Shown here: positions 6,981 to 16,386 of the stretch, one piece after another
Layout: every line of letters begins with the position of its first letter
Position numbering within the stretch: position 1 is the first letter of the stretch
Translations under genes and position numbers: made by a program
The notes under the pieces: model-generated
The model's input: the letters and a program-made list of their open reading frames with translations, nothing else
Told to the model about the DNA's origin: nothing
Database searches by the model: none
Source: Hyphomicrobiales bacterium
Lineage (GTDB): Bacteria > Pseudomonadota > Alphaproteobacteria > Rhizobiales > Rhizobiaceae
DNA: 64,000 nucleotides
Reading direction: 5' to 3'
Assembly (NCBI GenBank): GCA_002709005.1
Contig: PAPH01000022.1
Span: forward strand, 62,001-126,000

Positions 6981-9230
6981 ATGGCGGATACACTCGACCT
7001 GACCCCGATCATCCTGTGCGGCGGCGCGGGCTCCAGATTGTGGCCCATGTCGCGGGAGACGAAACCCAAGCAGTTTCACCGTTTCATCAACGACAAGACC
7101 CTGCTGGTCAACACGCTTGAACGCGTCGCCTATGTGGGCAAGGGGCTGAATTACCTGCCTGCGCGTATCGTCGGCGGGATAGCCTTCGAGGAGCAGCTCG
7201 TCGAGCAGGGCGAGACGGGATCGACCGAAGTCGAGCGCTATGTTCTCGAACCGATGATCCGCGACACTGCGCCGGCGATCGCCGCCGCCGTGGCCGATCT
7301 CGCGGTCTCCGATCCCGAACGCATCGTCGTCGTTCTTCCTTCCGACCATGAAATCCCCGACCACGCCGCCTTCCATAGTGTGCTCAGAAGGGCCGCGGAG
7401 GAACTCCGCGGGCGAGGCGGCATCATGACGATCGGCATCGCGCCCACCCGGCCGGAGACCCAATACGGCTATATCGAGCGCGGCGAGGGCGACGGCCCGG
7501 CCTATGACGTGCTGCGGTTTCGGGAAAAGCCGGATCTCGGCACCGCCAAGCAGTTCATCCAGTCCGGCCGCTATTTCTGGAACGGCGGCATCTTCATGTT
7601 CCGCGTCGCCGACATGGCTGCCGAACTCGAGCGCCAGCAGCCCGAGGTGTGGAAGCAGGCGCGGCTCGCAGTCGCCAACGCCCGGATCGAGGGCAAGCGC
7701 GTCCGTCTCGATGCCGAGGCCTTTGCCGCCGCGCCAAAGATCTCGATCGATTACGCGGTGATGGAAAATGCCGCCAGCATCGGGGTGATCGAAGCGACGT
7801 TCGAGTGGAGCGACCTGGGCTCCTGGAGCCAGTTGCACGACGCCTCGCACAAGGACGAGCACGGCAATGCCTGTTTCGGCGAGGTGCTGACGCTTGATGT
7901 GAGGAACAGCTACCTGCGCTCGGAAGACCGCCTCCTGGCGGTTGCCGGGCTCGACGACCTCGTCGTCGTCTCCCAGCCCGATGCGCTGCTGATCACCCAT
8001 CGTGACCGTTCCTACATGGTCAAGAACCTTTTCGAGCAGGTCAGGAAGATGGACTGGCCGCCGCTCGCAGTCGCTCATTCCGGGCGACCCGTGCCCTCGC
8101 TCGAACACATCCGCAAATGGCTGTTCGAAAGTGCGCTGCCGCTCTGGTCCACGGCCGGGCTGGATCTCATCAACGGCGGCGTTTACGAAGCGCTTCATCA
8201 TGACGGCACACCTGCGGATCTCGGCTTCAAGCGCCTCCGGGTTCTCGCGCGGCAGATCTACTGTTTCTCCCACGCCAGGATGCTCGGCTGGAACGGAAAC
8301 TCCGACAACGTGCTCCATCACCTGTTCAATACGCTCACCGGCACCGGCTGGCATGCGGAGGGTGGGTGGATCCATACCTTCAGAACCGATGGTTCGGTGC
8401 TCGACGATCAACGCGACGCCTACGACCAGTTCTTCGTCCTCTTCGCGCTGGCTTGGCTGTGGCGGGCGACGAAATGGCCGGAAGCGGAGGAATGGGCCCG
8501 TCGCACCATAGAATTTGTCGACGCCCGCCTGGCCGATACGGAAAACGGCGGCTTTTTCGAATCCACCAAACCCACGGATTATCGCCGCGCCAACCCGCAC
8601 ATGCACGCGCTGGAGGCGTTTCTCGCCTGGTACGAGGCAACCGGCGAACAGGCTTTTCTCGATCGTGCGACGAAAATGGTCGACCTCTTCCGCGAGCGTT
8701 TCTTTGATCACGAAACCTGGAGCGTGACGGAGTATTTCGCTCCGGACTGGTCGTCATGCACCGATCGCGTCGCCGAAATCGAGCCCGGGCACCACTACGA
8801 GTGGATCTGGCTTCTTCTGCGTTACGCCGAAGTATCCGGCGATACCCAGGTTCGCGACTACTGCCGGAAGCTGTATGCCACCAGCCACGCTTTCGGCCAT
8901 GCGCGCGGTACCGACGCGGTCTGCGACCGCATGGCCCCCGATGGATCGAACATGTCCGGCACGTCTCGCCTCTGGCCACAGACCGAGGCGCTGAAGGCGG
9001 GGCTGCGAGCACGCCTCGACGGTCTGCCGGGGGACGAGACGCTTTTCATCCGCATGCTCGACGTCATCTTCAACCGCTATCTCGTCAGCCCGGTCGAGGG
9101 CGGCTGGTTCGATCAGCTCGACGCCCGGGGACGCGTGATATCGGCGAACATGCCCACCAGCACCTTCTATCACGTCTTCTGCGGGCTGGTTGAGTATCTC
9201 GATTTCCAGAACAGGCAGGCCGGAGCCTGA
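6981..9230 (+). CDS. Mannose-1-phosphate guanylyltransferase fused to an AGE-family epimerase/isomerase
   Basis: 749 residues in two parts. Residues 1 to about 350 are a nucleotidyltransferase with the pyrophosphorylase signature GGAGSRLWPMSR, the KPKQF segment, VVLPSDHEI and FREKPD, typical of GDP-mannose pyrophosphorylase. From about 370 to the end is an (alpha/alpha)6 AGE domain (N-acylglucosamine 2-epimerase/mannose-6-phosphate isomerase type: NGGVYEAL, HARMLGWNG, NPHMHALEAFLAW, GHHYEWIWLLL). The usual bacterial bifunctional enzyme has a cupin isomerase instead. With the phosphomannomutase downstream, this gives fructose-6-P to mannose-6-P, mannose-1-P and GDP-mannose for polysaccharide or glycolipid. 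The ATG at 6981 follows GGAG; TTG at 6978 is less likely. Which isomerisation the AGE domain performs is inferred. Confidence 0.88.
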   Translation: MADTLDLTPIILCGGAGSRLWPMSRETKPKQFHRFINDKTLLVNTLERVAYVGKGLNYLPARIVGGIAFEEQLVEQGETGSTEVERYVLEPMIRDTAPAIAAAVADLAVSDPERIVVVLPSDHEIPDHAAFHSVLRRAAEELRGRGGIMTIGIAPTRPETQYGYIERGEGDGPAYDVLRFREKPDLGTAKQFIQSGRYFWNGGIFMFRVADMAAELERQQPEVWKQARLAVANARIEGKRVRLDAEAFAAAPKISIDYAVMENAASIGVIEATFEWSDLGSWSQLHDASHKDEHGNACFGEVLTLDVRNSYLRSEDRLLAVAGLDDLVVVSQPDALLITHRDRSYMVKNLFEQVRKMDWPPLAVAHSGRPVPSLEHIRKWLFESALPLWSTAGLDLINGGVYEALHHDGTPADLGFKRLRVLARQIYCFSHARMLGWNGNSDNVLHHLFNTLTGTGWHAEGGWIHTFRTDGSVLDDQRDAYDQFFVLFALAWLWRATKWPEAEEWARRTIEFVDARLADTENGGFFESTKPTDYRRANPHMHALEAFLAWYEATGEQAFLDRATKMVDLFRERFFDHETWSVTEYFAPDWSSCTDRVAEIEPGHHYEWIWLLLRYAEVSGDTQVRDYCRKLYATSHAFGHARGTDAVCDRMAPDGSNMSGTSRLWPQTEALKAGLRARLDGLPGDETLFIRMLDVIFNRYLVSPVEGGWFDQLDARGRVISANMPTSTFYHVFCGLVEYLDFQNRQAGA

Positions 9231-9265
9231 AGAGGGCCCGGCGATCAGCGGCAGGAGGCGCGATC

Positions 9266-10687
9266 ATGGCAGCGAAATTCGGAACCAGCGGTCTTCGCGG
9301 CTTGGTCGGGGAACTCGATGACGGGACGGCCGCCGCCCATGTGGTGGCGTTTCTCCGTCACCTCAAATCGGCCGGCGCCGTGGCCGAAGGCGACCCGGTT
9401 TATTTCGGGCAGGATCTTCGCCCCTCGAGTGCCGAGATCGCGGCCCAGTGCATGGCTGCCGCCGAGGACGAGAAGCTGGAGCCGGTCGATTGCGGCGCCC
9501 TTCCCACACCCGCGCTTGCCGCCTGGGCGATCGCGCGCGGCGCAGCCTCCATCATGGTCACCGGATCGCACATTCCCGCCGACCGCAACGGCGTGAAGTT
9601 CTATCGCCCCGACGGCGAGATCGACAAGGGCGACGAGGCCGCCATCTCAGCCCGCGTCGGCGATATCGATCGCGCCGCGATGCGATGGACCCCACACCAC
9701 CGGCCCGCAGACGCCTCCGCCGCCGCGCTGTCCGCGTTCGTGGCGCGCTATGAGGGCTTTCTTGCCGAGGGCTGCCTCGCCGGCAAGCGCATCGGCGTCT
9801 ACGAGCACTCCACCGTCATCCGCGATCTTCTTGCCGGCATCCTCGCGCCGTCCGGCGCCGAGATCGTCCCCGTCGGCCGGTCGGATGTCTTCGTGCCGGT
9901 GGATACGGAGGCCGTGTCCGATCAGGCCCGCGCGCGCATCCGCGCCTGGACAAAGCGCTACAGCCTCGACGCGCTGGTCTCGGCGGACGGCGACGCCGAC
10001 CGCCCGCTGATCGCCGACGAGAGGGGAGAGGTGGTTCGCGGCGACGTGCTGGGTCTCCTCGTCGCCCGTCTGCTCGGCGCGGATGTGGCGGTGACGCCTG
10101 TCACGTCGAATTCCGGCATCGAATCTCGGCTCGATGCGAAAGTCGTGCGAACCCGGGTGGGCTCGCCCTTCGTGATCGCGGCGATGATCTCCGCGCGCGA
10201 CGCCGGTGCCGAGAAAGTCGTCGGCTTCGAGGCGAACGGGGGCTTGTTGACCGCTTCGCCCTTCACCTTCGGAAAGGCGCAATTGCCGGCGCTTCCGACG
10301 CGGGACTGCGTGCTGCCAGTGCTTTGCACGCTCGCGGTGTCGCTCGGGGCGGGGCAGCCGCTGTCTACCTTCGTCGAAGGGCTCGGCCTTCCCGTCGCTG
10401 TCAGCGGACGGATCGAGGATTTTCCGACGGAGAAGGGCAAGAACCTCGTCGCGGTTCTGACAGCCGAGGCCGGACGGCGGGCGCAATTCCTCGATGGCAT
10501 TGGGGAGGTTGGTGGCCTCGACACGACGGACGGGCTGAGGATGACCCTCGCCGACGGCCGCATCCTCCATCTCCGGCCCTCCGGCAACGCGCCCGAAATG
10601 CGCATCTATGCCGAGGCCGCAACGGAGGAGGATGCCGAGTCGCTGGTCGCTGAAATGGCGCCCCGCATTTCCGGCTGGCAGGACTGA
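9266..10687 (+). CDS. Phosphomannomutase (alpha-D-phosphohexomutase family)
   Basis: 473 residues, full length. The phosphoserine loop is TGSHIPADRNG with S101, the metal loop is DGDADRP near residue 246, the sugar-specificity loop is GFEANGG, and the phosphate-binding loop near the C-terminus is RPSGNAPEMR. The GFEANGG loop is typical of enzymes that use mannose or glucose phosphates. It interconverts mannose-6-P and mannose-1-P in the cytosol. It follows the guanylyltransferase fusion by 35 bases with a purine-rich ribosome site and is surely in the same operon. Phosphoglucomutase activity as well is possible. Confidence 0.9.
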   Translation: MAAKFGTSGLRGLVGELDDGTAAAHVVAFLRHLKSAGAVAEGDPVYFGQDLRPSSAEIAAQCMAAAEDEKLEPVDCGALPTPALAAWAIARGAASIMVTGSHIPADRNGVKFYRPDGEIDKGDEAAISARVGDIDRAAMRWTPHHRPADASAAALSAFVARYEGFLAEGCLAGKRIGVYEHSTVIRDLLAGILAPSGAEIVPVGRSDVFVPVDTEAVSDQARARIRAWTKRYSLDALVSADGDADRPLIADERGEVVRGDVLGLLVARLLGADVAVTPVTSNSGIESRLDAKVVRTRVGSPFVIAAMISARDAGAEKVVGFEANGGLLTASPFTFGKAQLPALPTRDCVLPVLCTLAVSLGAGQPLSTFVEGLGLPVAVSGRIEDFPTEKGKNLVAVLTAEAGRRAQFLDGIGEVGGLDTTDGLRMTLADGRILHLRPSGNAPEMRIYAEAATEEDAESLVAEMAPRISGWQD

Positions 10688-10714
10688 GGCCGCGCGTTCT
10701 GGCGGTTGGCTGGC

Positions 10715-10978
10715 CTATCCGGCCGCCGGCTTGGCTGCGCTTTTCGCCAGATAGGCGGCGATCGCCTCCACCGTGACGAGTTCGGCGATTTCGTTGACGC
10801 CCACCTGCCGCCCGCTCGTCTCCTCGAGCGCCATGATGATGTTGATATGGGCGATCGAATCCCATTCTGGAAGCGTGTCGATACCCGACACCGGCGACAG
10901 GCTTGCGGGATCGAGACCGGTTGCCCGCGCCACGAGCGTCAGCGCCCGGTCGATCTGTGAGCCGTCAGCCGCGCTCAT
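10715..10978 (-). CDS. Acyl carrier protein
   Basis: 87 residues with the ACP fold and the phosphopantetheine site EWDSIAHI (S41), a DSI variant of DSL. Flanking helices read IDRALTLVARATGLDPASL and VGVNEIAELVTVEAIAAYL. The ATG at 10978 lies inside the last codons of the upstream GNAT gene (14-base overlap), so translation is coupled. No fatty-acid synthase genes are near, so it is a dedicated carrier for the adjacent AMP-ligase rather than AcpP. The likely role is to carry an activated acid that the GNAT or another enzyme transfers; the product is unknown. Confidence 0.85.
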   Translation of the reverse strand: MSAADGSQIDRALTLVARATGLDPASLSPVSGIDTLPEWDSIAHINIIMALEETSGRQVGVNEIAELVTVEAIAAYLAKSAAKPAAG

Positions 10979-11558
10979 GCCGCCATTCCTCGATTTTTTC
11001 CCTGAGTTTCTCGCCCCGCAGCGACAACAGGACAAAGTCGGCCGGCTCGTCGCGGACCTCATCGTATTTCGCCAGATAGATCGTGCCGCTCTGTTCCATC
11101 CCCATCTTGCGGTGGTTGAGAATGGACGCGAAGTTGCGGCTGTGCACCTGCGCGGTGATCTGCTCGATACTGGCATGGTCGTAAAGGGCGACGTAGAGCG
11201 CCTTGCGGATCTCGATCACCGCGCCCTTGCCCCACCAGTTCTTGTCGAAGATCATCACTTCGGGTGCGGCCGTGCGGTAATTCAGGATCTTGATGTAATG
11301 ATAGCCCACCGCCTCGCCCGAAGCCTTGTCGATTATGGCATGACAGAATCGGGTGCGGCCATTGGTGCCCTTCATCCGCTTCCAGGCTTTCCTCAGGCCG
11401 GGCTCGCGCACCTCCAGCAAAAGCGATCCGCGCAGTTCCGGGTCGGCCATGGCGCGCCGGTACATGCGAAACATCTGAAAACGCGAGGCCGGACGAAGCT
11501 CGAAGCGGGGTGTCTGTATCGGCTGCATGAGTGCCGGAATGGGCTTGCCGCGGGCCAC
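10965..11558 (-). CDS. GNAT-family N-acetyltransferase
   Basis: 197 residues with a GNAT core: the central strands GEAVGYHYIKIL and APEVMIFDKNWWGKG, a helix, then IEQITAQVHSRNFASILNHRKMG, the usual RimJ/RimL-like C-terminal half with the SRNFASI segment near the acyl-CoA site. The start is the GTG at 11558, two bases after the ligase stop with AGGGA upstream; an ATG at 11528 has no ribosome site. It lies between an AMP-ligase and an ACP gene, so it may accept acyl groups from that carrier instead of acetyl-CoA. That is inferred from position only. Confidence 0.78.
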   Translation of the reverse strand: MARGKPIPALMQPIQTPRFELRPASRFQMFRMYRRAMADPELRGSLLLEVREPGLRKAWKRMKGTNGRTRFCHAIIDKASGEAVGYHYIKILNYRTAAPEVMIFDKNWWGKGAVIEIRKALYVALYDHASIEQITAQVHSRNFASILNHRKMGMEQSGTIYLAKYDEVRDEPADFVLLSLRGEKLREKIEEWRHERG

Positions 11559-11560
11559 GT

Positions 11561-13003
11561 TCAGGGTTCCCTGGAGCCGAGTACGGCTTCACGCACAGCC
11601 GAACGGACGATCTTTCCCCTGTCGTTTCGTGGGATTTCCTCCACCGCGACAAGTTTCACGGGCACGCCTTCCGCGCGTACCTGTCCGCGGCACCATTGCC
11701 GGATCGCAGCAATGTTGGCTGCCGATCCTGCCTTGAACACCAGCGCTGCGCCGACTGCTTCGCCCGCGGCCGGATCGGGTATGGCGAAGGCGCAGGCCTC
11801 CTCGATGTCCGGATGCCGCTCCAGCATCATGTCGATTTCCTCGGCGAGGATCTTGATCCCGCCACGGTTGATCTCGGTCTTCATCCGCCCGACCAGCGTC
11901 AGCGATCCGTCCTCCGACAACTCCCCGATATCGCCGGTCCGGAACCAGTCGCCGGAAAAAGCCGCGCGCGTCAGGCTCACGCTGCCTGTATAGCCGAGCA
12001 TGATGGAGGGAGATGAGACGAGCACCTCGCCACGGCCGCGATCGTGGATGCGTCCGGTGTCGTCGCGAACGCCGTAATGGCCGCCCCAGATCCGTCCCAC
12101 ATGGCCGTCGCGGCCCGCTGCCTCGGAGAGCGTCGCGCCGCCGATCCAGTTAGCCGTCTCCGTCATGCCGAACATGTTGTAGACCTCCCCGATCCCGGCC
12201 CAGTCGGAAATGGCCTGCCAGAGTTCGGCCGACAGTGGTGCGGAGCCGATATGAACGCGCTGCAGGCGTCCCGCTTCCGGTCGCGGAGCGCGCGAGGCCA
12301 GCCGCCAGAAGCTCGGCACCGAGCTCATGAAGGCGATTCTGTTCCGGTCGAGCATGGTCCCGAAACTGGCGAGCTCGGCCGGTTGCGGTCCGTTGAGCAG
12401 GAAAAGCTCTCCGCCCGCGGCCAGTGGCGTGAGGCAGTTGCCGATCAGTCCGTGTCCGAAGAAGACCGGCAGAACGCAAAGGCTGCGCATGAGTGGCGCC
12501 TCGCCGATATGGGCGATATTGAGCGCCACCCGCGCCTTGAGAGACCGCGGCGAATGCAGGATTCCCTTTGGCGTGCCGGTGGTGCCCGAAGTCATCATCA
12601 TCAGGCAGGGCGCGTCCATCGTCAGGGGACCGGGCTCGCCGTCGGTCGTTTCCGCGCCCTCGACCTTCTCCACCTGTCCGCCGCCGCTGATCCAGCCCGT
12701 GGCGCCCGAATGGGCGATTACGGTCAGCCGTTCCGGCGGCGCCAGGCCCGGATTGACCATCACCGCCATTCGCCCGGCCGCCCATGTGGCAAACAGCGAG
12801 ATCAGTGCCTCCGCGCCGTTGGCTTCGCCGACAACGACCGGGCCGGCAAGCCCGGACAGCGCGGATGCCAGTTGTTTGCGGCGGACAGCGACGGCGGAGC
12901 GAATGTCGTCCAGTGTCCATCGCTGTCCACTGCGCAGATCGGTCATTGCCGCGGAGCGGGGAAACTGGTCGAGCAGCGGGACGGAGGCTAGCGAAGAATT
13001 CAT
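11561..13003 (-). CDS. AMP-forming acyl/aryl ligase (adenylating enzyme)
   Basis: 480 residues of the ANL superfamily. Core motifs are present: A3 MMTSGTTGTPKG, A5 YNMFGMTETANW, A7 WFRTGDIGE, A8 GRMKTEINRGGIKI and the A10 Lys in RNDRGKIVR. The N-terminal part is shorter than in fatty acyl-CoA synthetases and it lacks condensation or carrier domains, so it is a stand-alone adenylating enzyme. It is first in a three-gene leftward operon with GNAT and ACP, so the natural acceptor is probably the ACP rather than CoA. The substrate cannot be read from sequence. I start at the ATG at 13003, which has only a weak ribosome site. Confidence 0.82.
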   Translation of the reverse strand: MNSSLASVPLLDQFPRSAAMTDLRSGQRWTLDDIRSAVAVRRKQLASALSGLAGPVVVGEANGAEALISLFATWAAGRMAVMVNPGLAPPERLTVIAHSGATGWISGGGQVEKVEGAETTDGEPGPLTMDAPCLMMMTSGTTGTPKGILHSPRSLKARVALNIAHIGEAPLMRSLCVLPVFFGHGLIGNCLTPLAAGGELFLLNGPQPAELASFGTMLDRNRIAFMSSVPSFWRLASRAPRPEAGRLQRVHIGSAPLSAELWQAISDWAGIGEVYNMFGMTETANWIGGATLSEAAGRDGHVGRIWGGHYGVRDDTGRIHDRGRGEVLVSSPSIMLGYTGSVSLTRAAFSGDWFRTGDIGELSEDGSLTLVGRMKTEINRGGIKILAEEIDMMLERHPDIEEACAFAIPDPAAGEAVGAALVFKAGSAANIAAIRQWCRGQVRAEGVPVKLVAVEEIPRNDRGKIVRSAVREAVLGSREP

Positions 13004-13593
13004 GGACTGTTCGATCGTCTGTCCGCCTTTAAGGGAGGAGCCGGGTCAACGGCTGCCGGTGACGATAAAATGATCATGCCGGGAAGCAAGCATATTATTG
13101 AAGCAAAGACGGTGACGGGAAGTCGTCCAGAGGTCGCTGGGGTCACGTACTTCAACGCTGATTCCATCGTCGTCGCGTGCTGTTTCTCCGCAAGGGGAAA
13201 AATGTACTTGCCGTCGATTTCACAAAAAACCTCCCACCAAAAACAGCGAGCAAGAAAAAGCTGGCAAGTGTGTCATTTTTACAGCGCCTTTTTCGCTGTG
13301 CCTTTGTTGCCCAAAAGAAAGTAGATTCGCCATAATATTAAATATATTAGAAATATATAAAATGACAATTTCGCGCAGTGTAATCCAAATTTTCCCTCAG
13401 GAATTCATGATTTTTTCGATTTGTTGAGTCCTGTTGCAAATAAGAAAAGTAGACACCCGACAGGTATAGTGATCAGTTTCCCGCCAGAGGAATGTCGGCG
13501 CTGTTTTTATTTTTGGGGTGCTGGGCGCGCCTAGTCGTATTCCCGCATGAGCATTTGCTTTTTATCAAAACGGCGAAATGAAGGGGTATGCGC
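13004..13593. other. Long AT-rich divergent intergenic region
   Basis: About 590 bases separate the leftward ligase operon from the rightward outer-membrane protein gene. The middle (about 13180-13480) is clearly richer in A/T than the neighbours, with runs such as AATATTAAATATATTAG. Open frames here, for example 13070-13324, do not look like protein. I find no tRNA or clear hairpin. It probably holds both promoters and perhaps a small RNA. Confidence 0.4.
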
Positions 13594-14253
13594 ATGAAAC
13601 GTATTCTTATGACGATCATTCTCTGTACCAGTTCTATCTCCGCGCTCCATGCTGCGGATATGACGATGGAAACGACCGGTATGTATGACTGGTCGGGTAT
13701 CTTCGTTGGCGTGCAGGGCGGTGGCGGATGGGGCAATTCCCACGTCGACGATAATGGTCTCACCTCTCTGGACGAGGAACTTGACATTGACGGAGGTTTC
13801 CTCGGGGGCGTCGTCGGCGCGCAATGGCAAAACGGGTCGTTTGTCTATGGGGTCGAGGCCGAGATCAACTGGTCTAATATTTCCGGGAACGAGGAAATCC
13901 AGCTGGGTAATTTCATTGGCACGGAGATCGATTGGTTCGGCTCGGTCAACGGTCGCCTTGGCTATGCCTGGGATCGCGTGCTTCTCTATGGAACGGCCGG
14001 TGTTGCTTTCGCCGGGATCGAAACCAACCAGCAACTTGCCCCGGACAGTTTTGCCGAAACGGAGAGCCATGTAGGCTGGACCATCGGTGCCGGCGTCGAT
14101 TACGCTCTTACCGAGAATCTTTTCTTGGGTGCGCAGTATCGTTACTACGACTTCGGCTCGGAAGATTATACGCCGAGTGACCCGATCTTCACCGTGAGGG
14201 AACAAGACGTCGATATGCACACGGTGTCACTGCATCTGGGCTACAAGTTCTAA
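13594..14253 (+). CDS. Omp25/Omp31-like outer-membrane beta-barrel protein
   Basis: 219 residues. A Sec signal peptide (MKRILMTIILCTSSISALHA) is followed by WSGIFVGVQGGGGWG and alternating barrel strands (FLGGVVGAQWQNGSFVYGVE, SVNGRLGYAWDRVLLYGTAG, HVGWTIGAGVDYALTENLFL) and ends HTVSLHLGYKF with the terminal Phe needed for assembly. This is the small eight-stranded OmpA-like barrel abundant in Hyphomicrobiales. The ATG at 13594 has AAGGGG seven bases upstream; the ATG at 13588 is too close to it. It stands alone between an AT-rich promoter region and a strong terminator. Confidence 0.88.
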   Translation: MKRILMTIILCTSSISALHAADMTMETTGMYDWSGIFVGVQGGGGWGNSHVDDNGLTSLDEELDIDGGFLGGVVGAQWQNGSFVYGVEAEINWSNISGNEEIQLGNFIGTEIDWFGSVNGRLGYAWDRVLLYGTAGVAFAGIETNQQLAPDSFAETESHVGWTIGAGVDYALTENLFLGAQYRYYDFGSEDYTPSDPIFTVREQDVDMHTVSLHLGYKF

Positions 14254-14317
14254 CCCAGGGTTTCATTCGTTGCGTCGATCCTGTTCAGCAAAGGCAGGAC
14301 CTCGAACAGACAATAAA

Positions 14318-14346
14318 AAAGCCGGCCGTAAAAAACGGCCGGCTTT
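14318..14346. terminator. Bidirectional intrinsic terminator
   Basis: A perfect 12-base-pair stem (AAAGCCGGCCGT / ACGGCCGGCTTT, loop AAAAA) with A-rich and T-rich flanks on both sides lies between the converging outer-membrane protein and chemoreceptor genes, so it can stop transcription from either side. Confidence 0.85.
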
Positions 14347-14370
14347 GCCTTTGTGAGCTGATCTTCCTGA

Positions 14371-16386
14371 TCAGAACTCTTCCCAGTTCTCCGCAGCCGC
14401 CGCGGACTGACCTCCACCACCGATAGCGCGGGAGACCTTGGCGACCATCGCGCGGGCGGGCGAAGCGACCGGCCGCGACGTTTCGGCGTTCGCGGCGACC
14501 GGACGGGATGCCCCGCTGCCGGCCTGGCCGCCGTCGACCTTGAAGCGTGAGACCAGGCTGGTGAGGCTGTTGGAATCCTCGCCCAGCTTGTGGGTCGCGG
14601 CCGACATTTCCTCGACCATCGCGGCGTTGCGCTGGGTCACCTGGTCCATCTCGTTGATCGCCGTGGAAACTTCCTGCAAGCCGACCGACTGCTGACGGGC
14701 GGCCGTGGCGATCTCGTTGATGTGGTCGTTGATCTTGAGCACCTGGCTCTCGATATCCGACAGCGAGGTACCGGTTTCCTGAACGTGCTGGACGCCGAGC
14801 TTGACCTCTTCGCCGGACTTCAGGATCAGCGACTTGATGTCCTTGGCGGCGCTTGCCGCACGCTGCGCCAGTTCACGCACTTCCTGGGCGACGACGGCGA
14901 AACCGCGACCGGCTTCACCGGCGCGCGCCGCCTCGACACCGGCGTTCAGCGCCAGCAGGTTGGTCTGGAAGGCGATCTCGTCGATGACGTTGATGATCTG
15001 TGTGATCTCGTTCGACGCCTGTTCAATGCGTCCCATCGCCTGGATGGCGTTGCGCACCACCTCGCCGGACTGCTTGGCGCTGTGGGTCGCGTCTCCCACC
15101 ATGACGGTCGCTGCCTGCGCGCGTTCGGTCGAGTTCTTGACCGCCGCCGTGATCTCATCGAGCGCCGCCGAGGTTTCCTCAAGCGAGGCGGCCTGCTGTT
15201 CCGAACGTTTCGCGAGATCGTCGGAAGCGACCTTGAGCTCGCTGGTGCTCGAATTGACCGAGTCCGACGAGGCTCGGACATCGAGCATCGTCGCCCGCAG
15301 CGTTCCGAGCGCTGAATTCACATCACGCTGCAGTTCGCCGAGCACGCCGAGGAACTCGCCGTTCATGTGATCCGACAGGTTGCCCTTCGCCAGCTGACCG
15401 ATCACCCGCTGGGTTTCGGTCACGGCGGTGGAGACGCCTGCGAGCAACTCGTTGATGCTGTTGGCGAACCGGTTGAGATCGTCGTTGTCGTAGTCCTTGG
15501 TGATGCGGCTCGAGAAATCGCCGCTTGCGGCGGCGGCGACGACTTCGGCCATGCTGGCCTGCAGATCGGCGCTCTTTTCCCGCAGGACGATTTCCTGGGC
15601 ACTGATGCGGCGGTTATCGATCGCGTTCTGGCGGAAGACGGACACGGCCGCAGCCATTTCGCCGATTTCGTCGGCGCGGCCTGCATAGGGAACTTCAGCG
15701 TCGAGATTGCCGCCGACCAGTTCGGTCATCGTCCGGGTGATGTTCTGGATCGGACCGCTGAGCTGGCGGGAGGCGATATAGGATGCGATCGCAAGGCCTG
15801 CCGCAATTCCGATGCCGGCGGTCGAAAACACCAGAACCAGCATCATGGACTTGAACCGGCCGATATTGGCCTTGATTACCTCAAGATTGTCACGGTCCTG
15901 TTTGACGACATCGTCGATATCGGCCTGGAATGCCTTGCGGTTGGCGCGGTTGTCTTCGTTGTTGCCCTGCTCGTTTGCTGCGGCGGGGGAAACCTGGGTG
16001 CCGAGGCGCGCGGTTTCGGAGCGGAACTGACGGAAGCCCTTGGCGCCCTCGACCAGTTCGGCAAAGGCCTGCTGCTGCGAGGCCGGGACCAGCGGGGTCC
16101 ACTTGGCAACGGTTTCGTCGATCTGGTCGAGGCTGGCCATGATGTTGTTGGCGAAGCGCTCGGCTTTTTCGGAGGATTCGGACATGTAGACGCCGCGGGC
16201 GTCCATGACGACCGCGGTGACGAGACGGTTGAGGTGTTCGCCGAGATAGGCACGCTCGGAAGCGTTTTCATATTTCTGCATCTGCTGGCTGTAGCCGAGC
16301 ACCACTCCGACGGCGATGACACCGATGAGAAGGGCGACGGCGCCCATGACGCCCACGACCGAAAGAATTTTACCGCGAATTTTCAT
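14371..16386 (-). CDS. Methyl-accepting chemotaxis protein with C-terminal NWEEF
   Basis: 671 residues. Helix 1 spans about 8-31, then about 145 periplasmic residues form a helical (four-helix-bundle-like) sensor, with helix 2 at about 181-203. A HAMP domain follows, then a second HAMP-like unit ([20 protein letters not shown], then [14 protein letters not shown]). The signalling domain covers about 390-630 with the hairpin tip [20 protein letters not shown]. The last five residues, NWEEF, match the CheR/CheB-tethering pentapeptide (NWxxF) of high-abundance receptors. The start has AGGAG nine bases upstream. No other che gene is in the window, so it must feed a distant pathway. Confidence 0.93.
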   Translation of the reverse strand: MKIRGKILSVVGVMGAVALLIGVIAVGVVLGYSQQMQKYENASERAYLGEHLNRLVTAVVMDARGVYMSESSEKAERFANNIMASLDQIDETVAKWTPLVPASQQQAFAELVEGAKGFRQFRSETARLGTQVSPAAANEQGNNEDNRANRKAFQADIDDVVKQDRDNLEVIKANIGRFKSMMLVLVFSTAGIGIAAGLAIASYIASRQLSGPIQNITRTMTELVGGNLDAEVPYAGRADEIGEMAAAVSVFRQNAIDNRRISAQEIVLREKSADLQASMAEVVAAAASGDFSSRITKDYDNDDLNRFANSINELLAGVSTAVTETQRVIGQLAKGNLSDHMNGEFLGVLGELQRDVNSALGTLRATMLDVRASSDSVNSSTSELKVASDDLAKRSEQQAASLEETSAALDEITAAVKNSTERAQAATVMVGDATHSAKQSGEVVRNAIQAMGRIEQASNEITQIINVIDEIAFQTNLLALNAGVEAARAGEAGRGFAVVAQEVRELAQRAASAAKDIKSLILKSGEEVKLGVQHVQETGTSLSDIESQVLKINDHINEIATAARQQSVGLQEVSTAINEMDQVTQRNAAMVEEMSAATHKLGEDSNSLTSLVSRFKVDGGQAGSGASRPVAANAETSRPVASPARAMVAKVSRAIGGGGQSAAAAENWEEF

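Noticed and set aside
13070..13324. 84-codon open frame in the AT-rich gap
   Set aside because: No ribosome site, no recognisable protein features and unusual residue composition; more likely non-coding promoter DNA.
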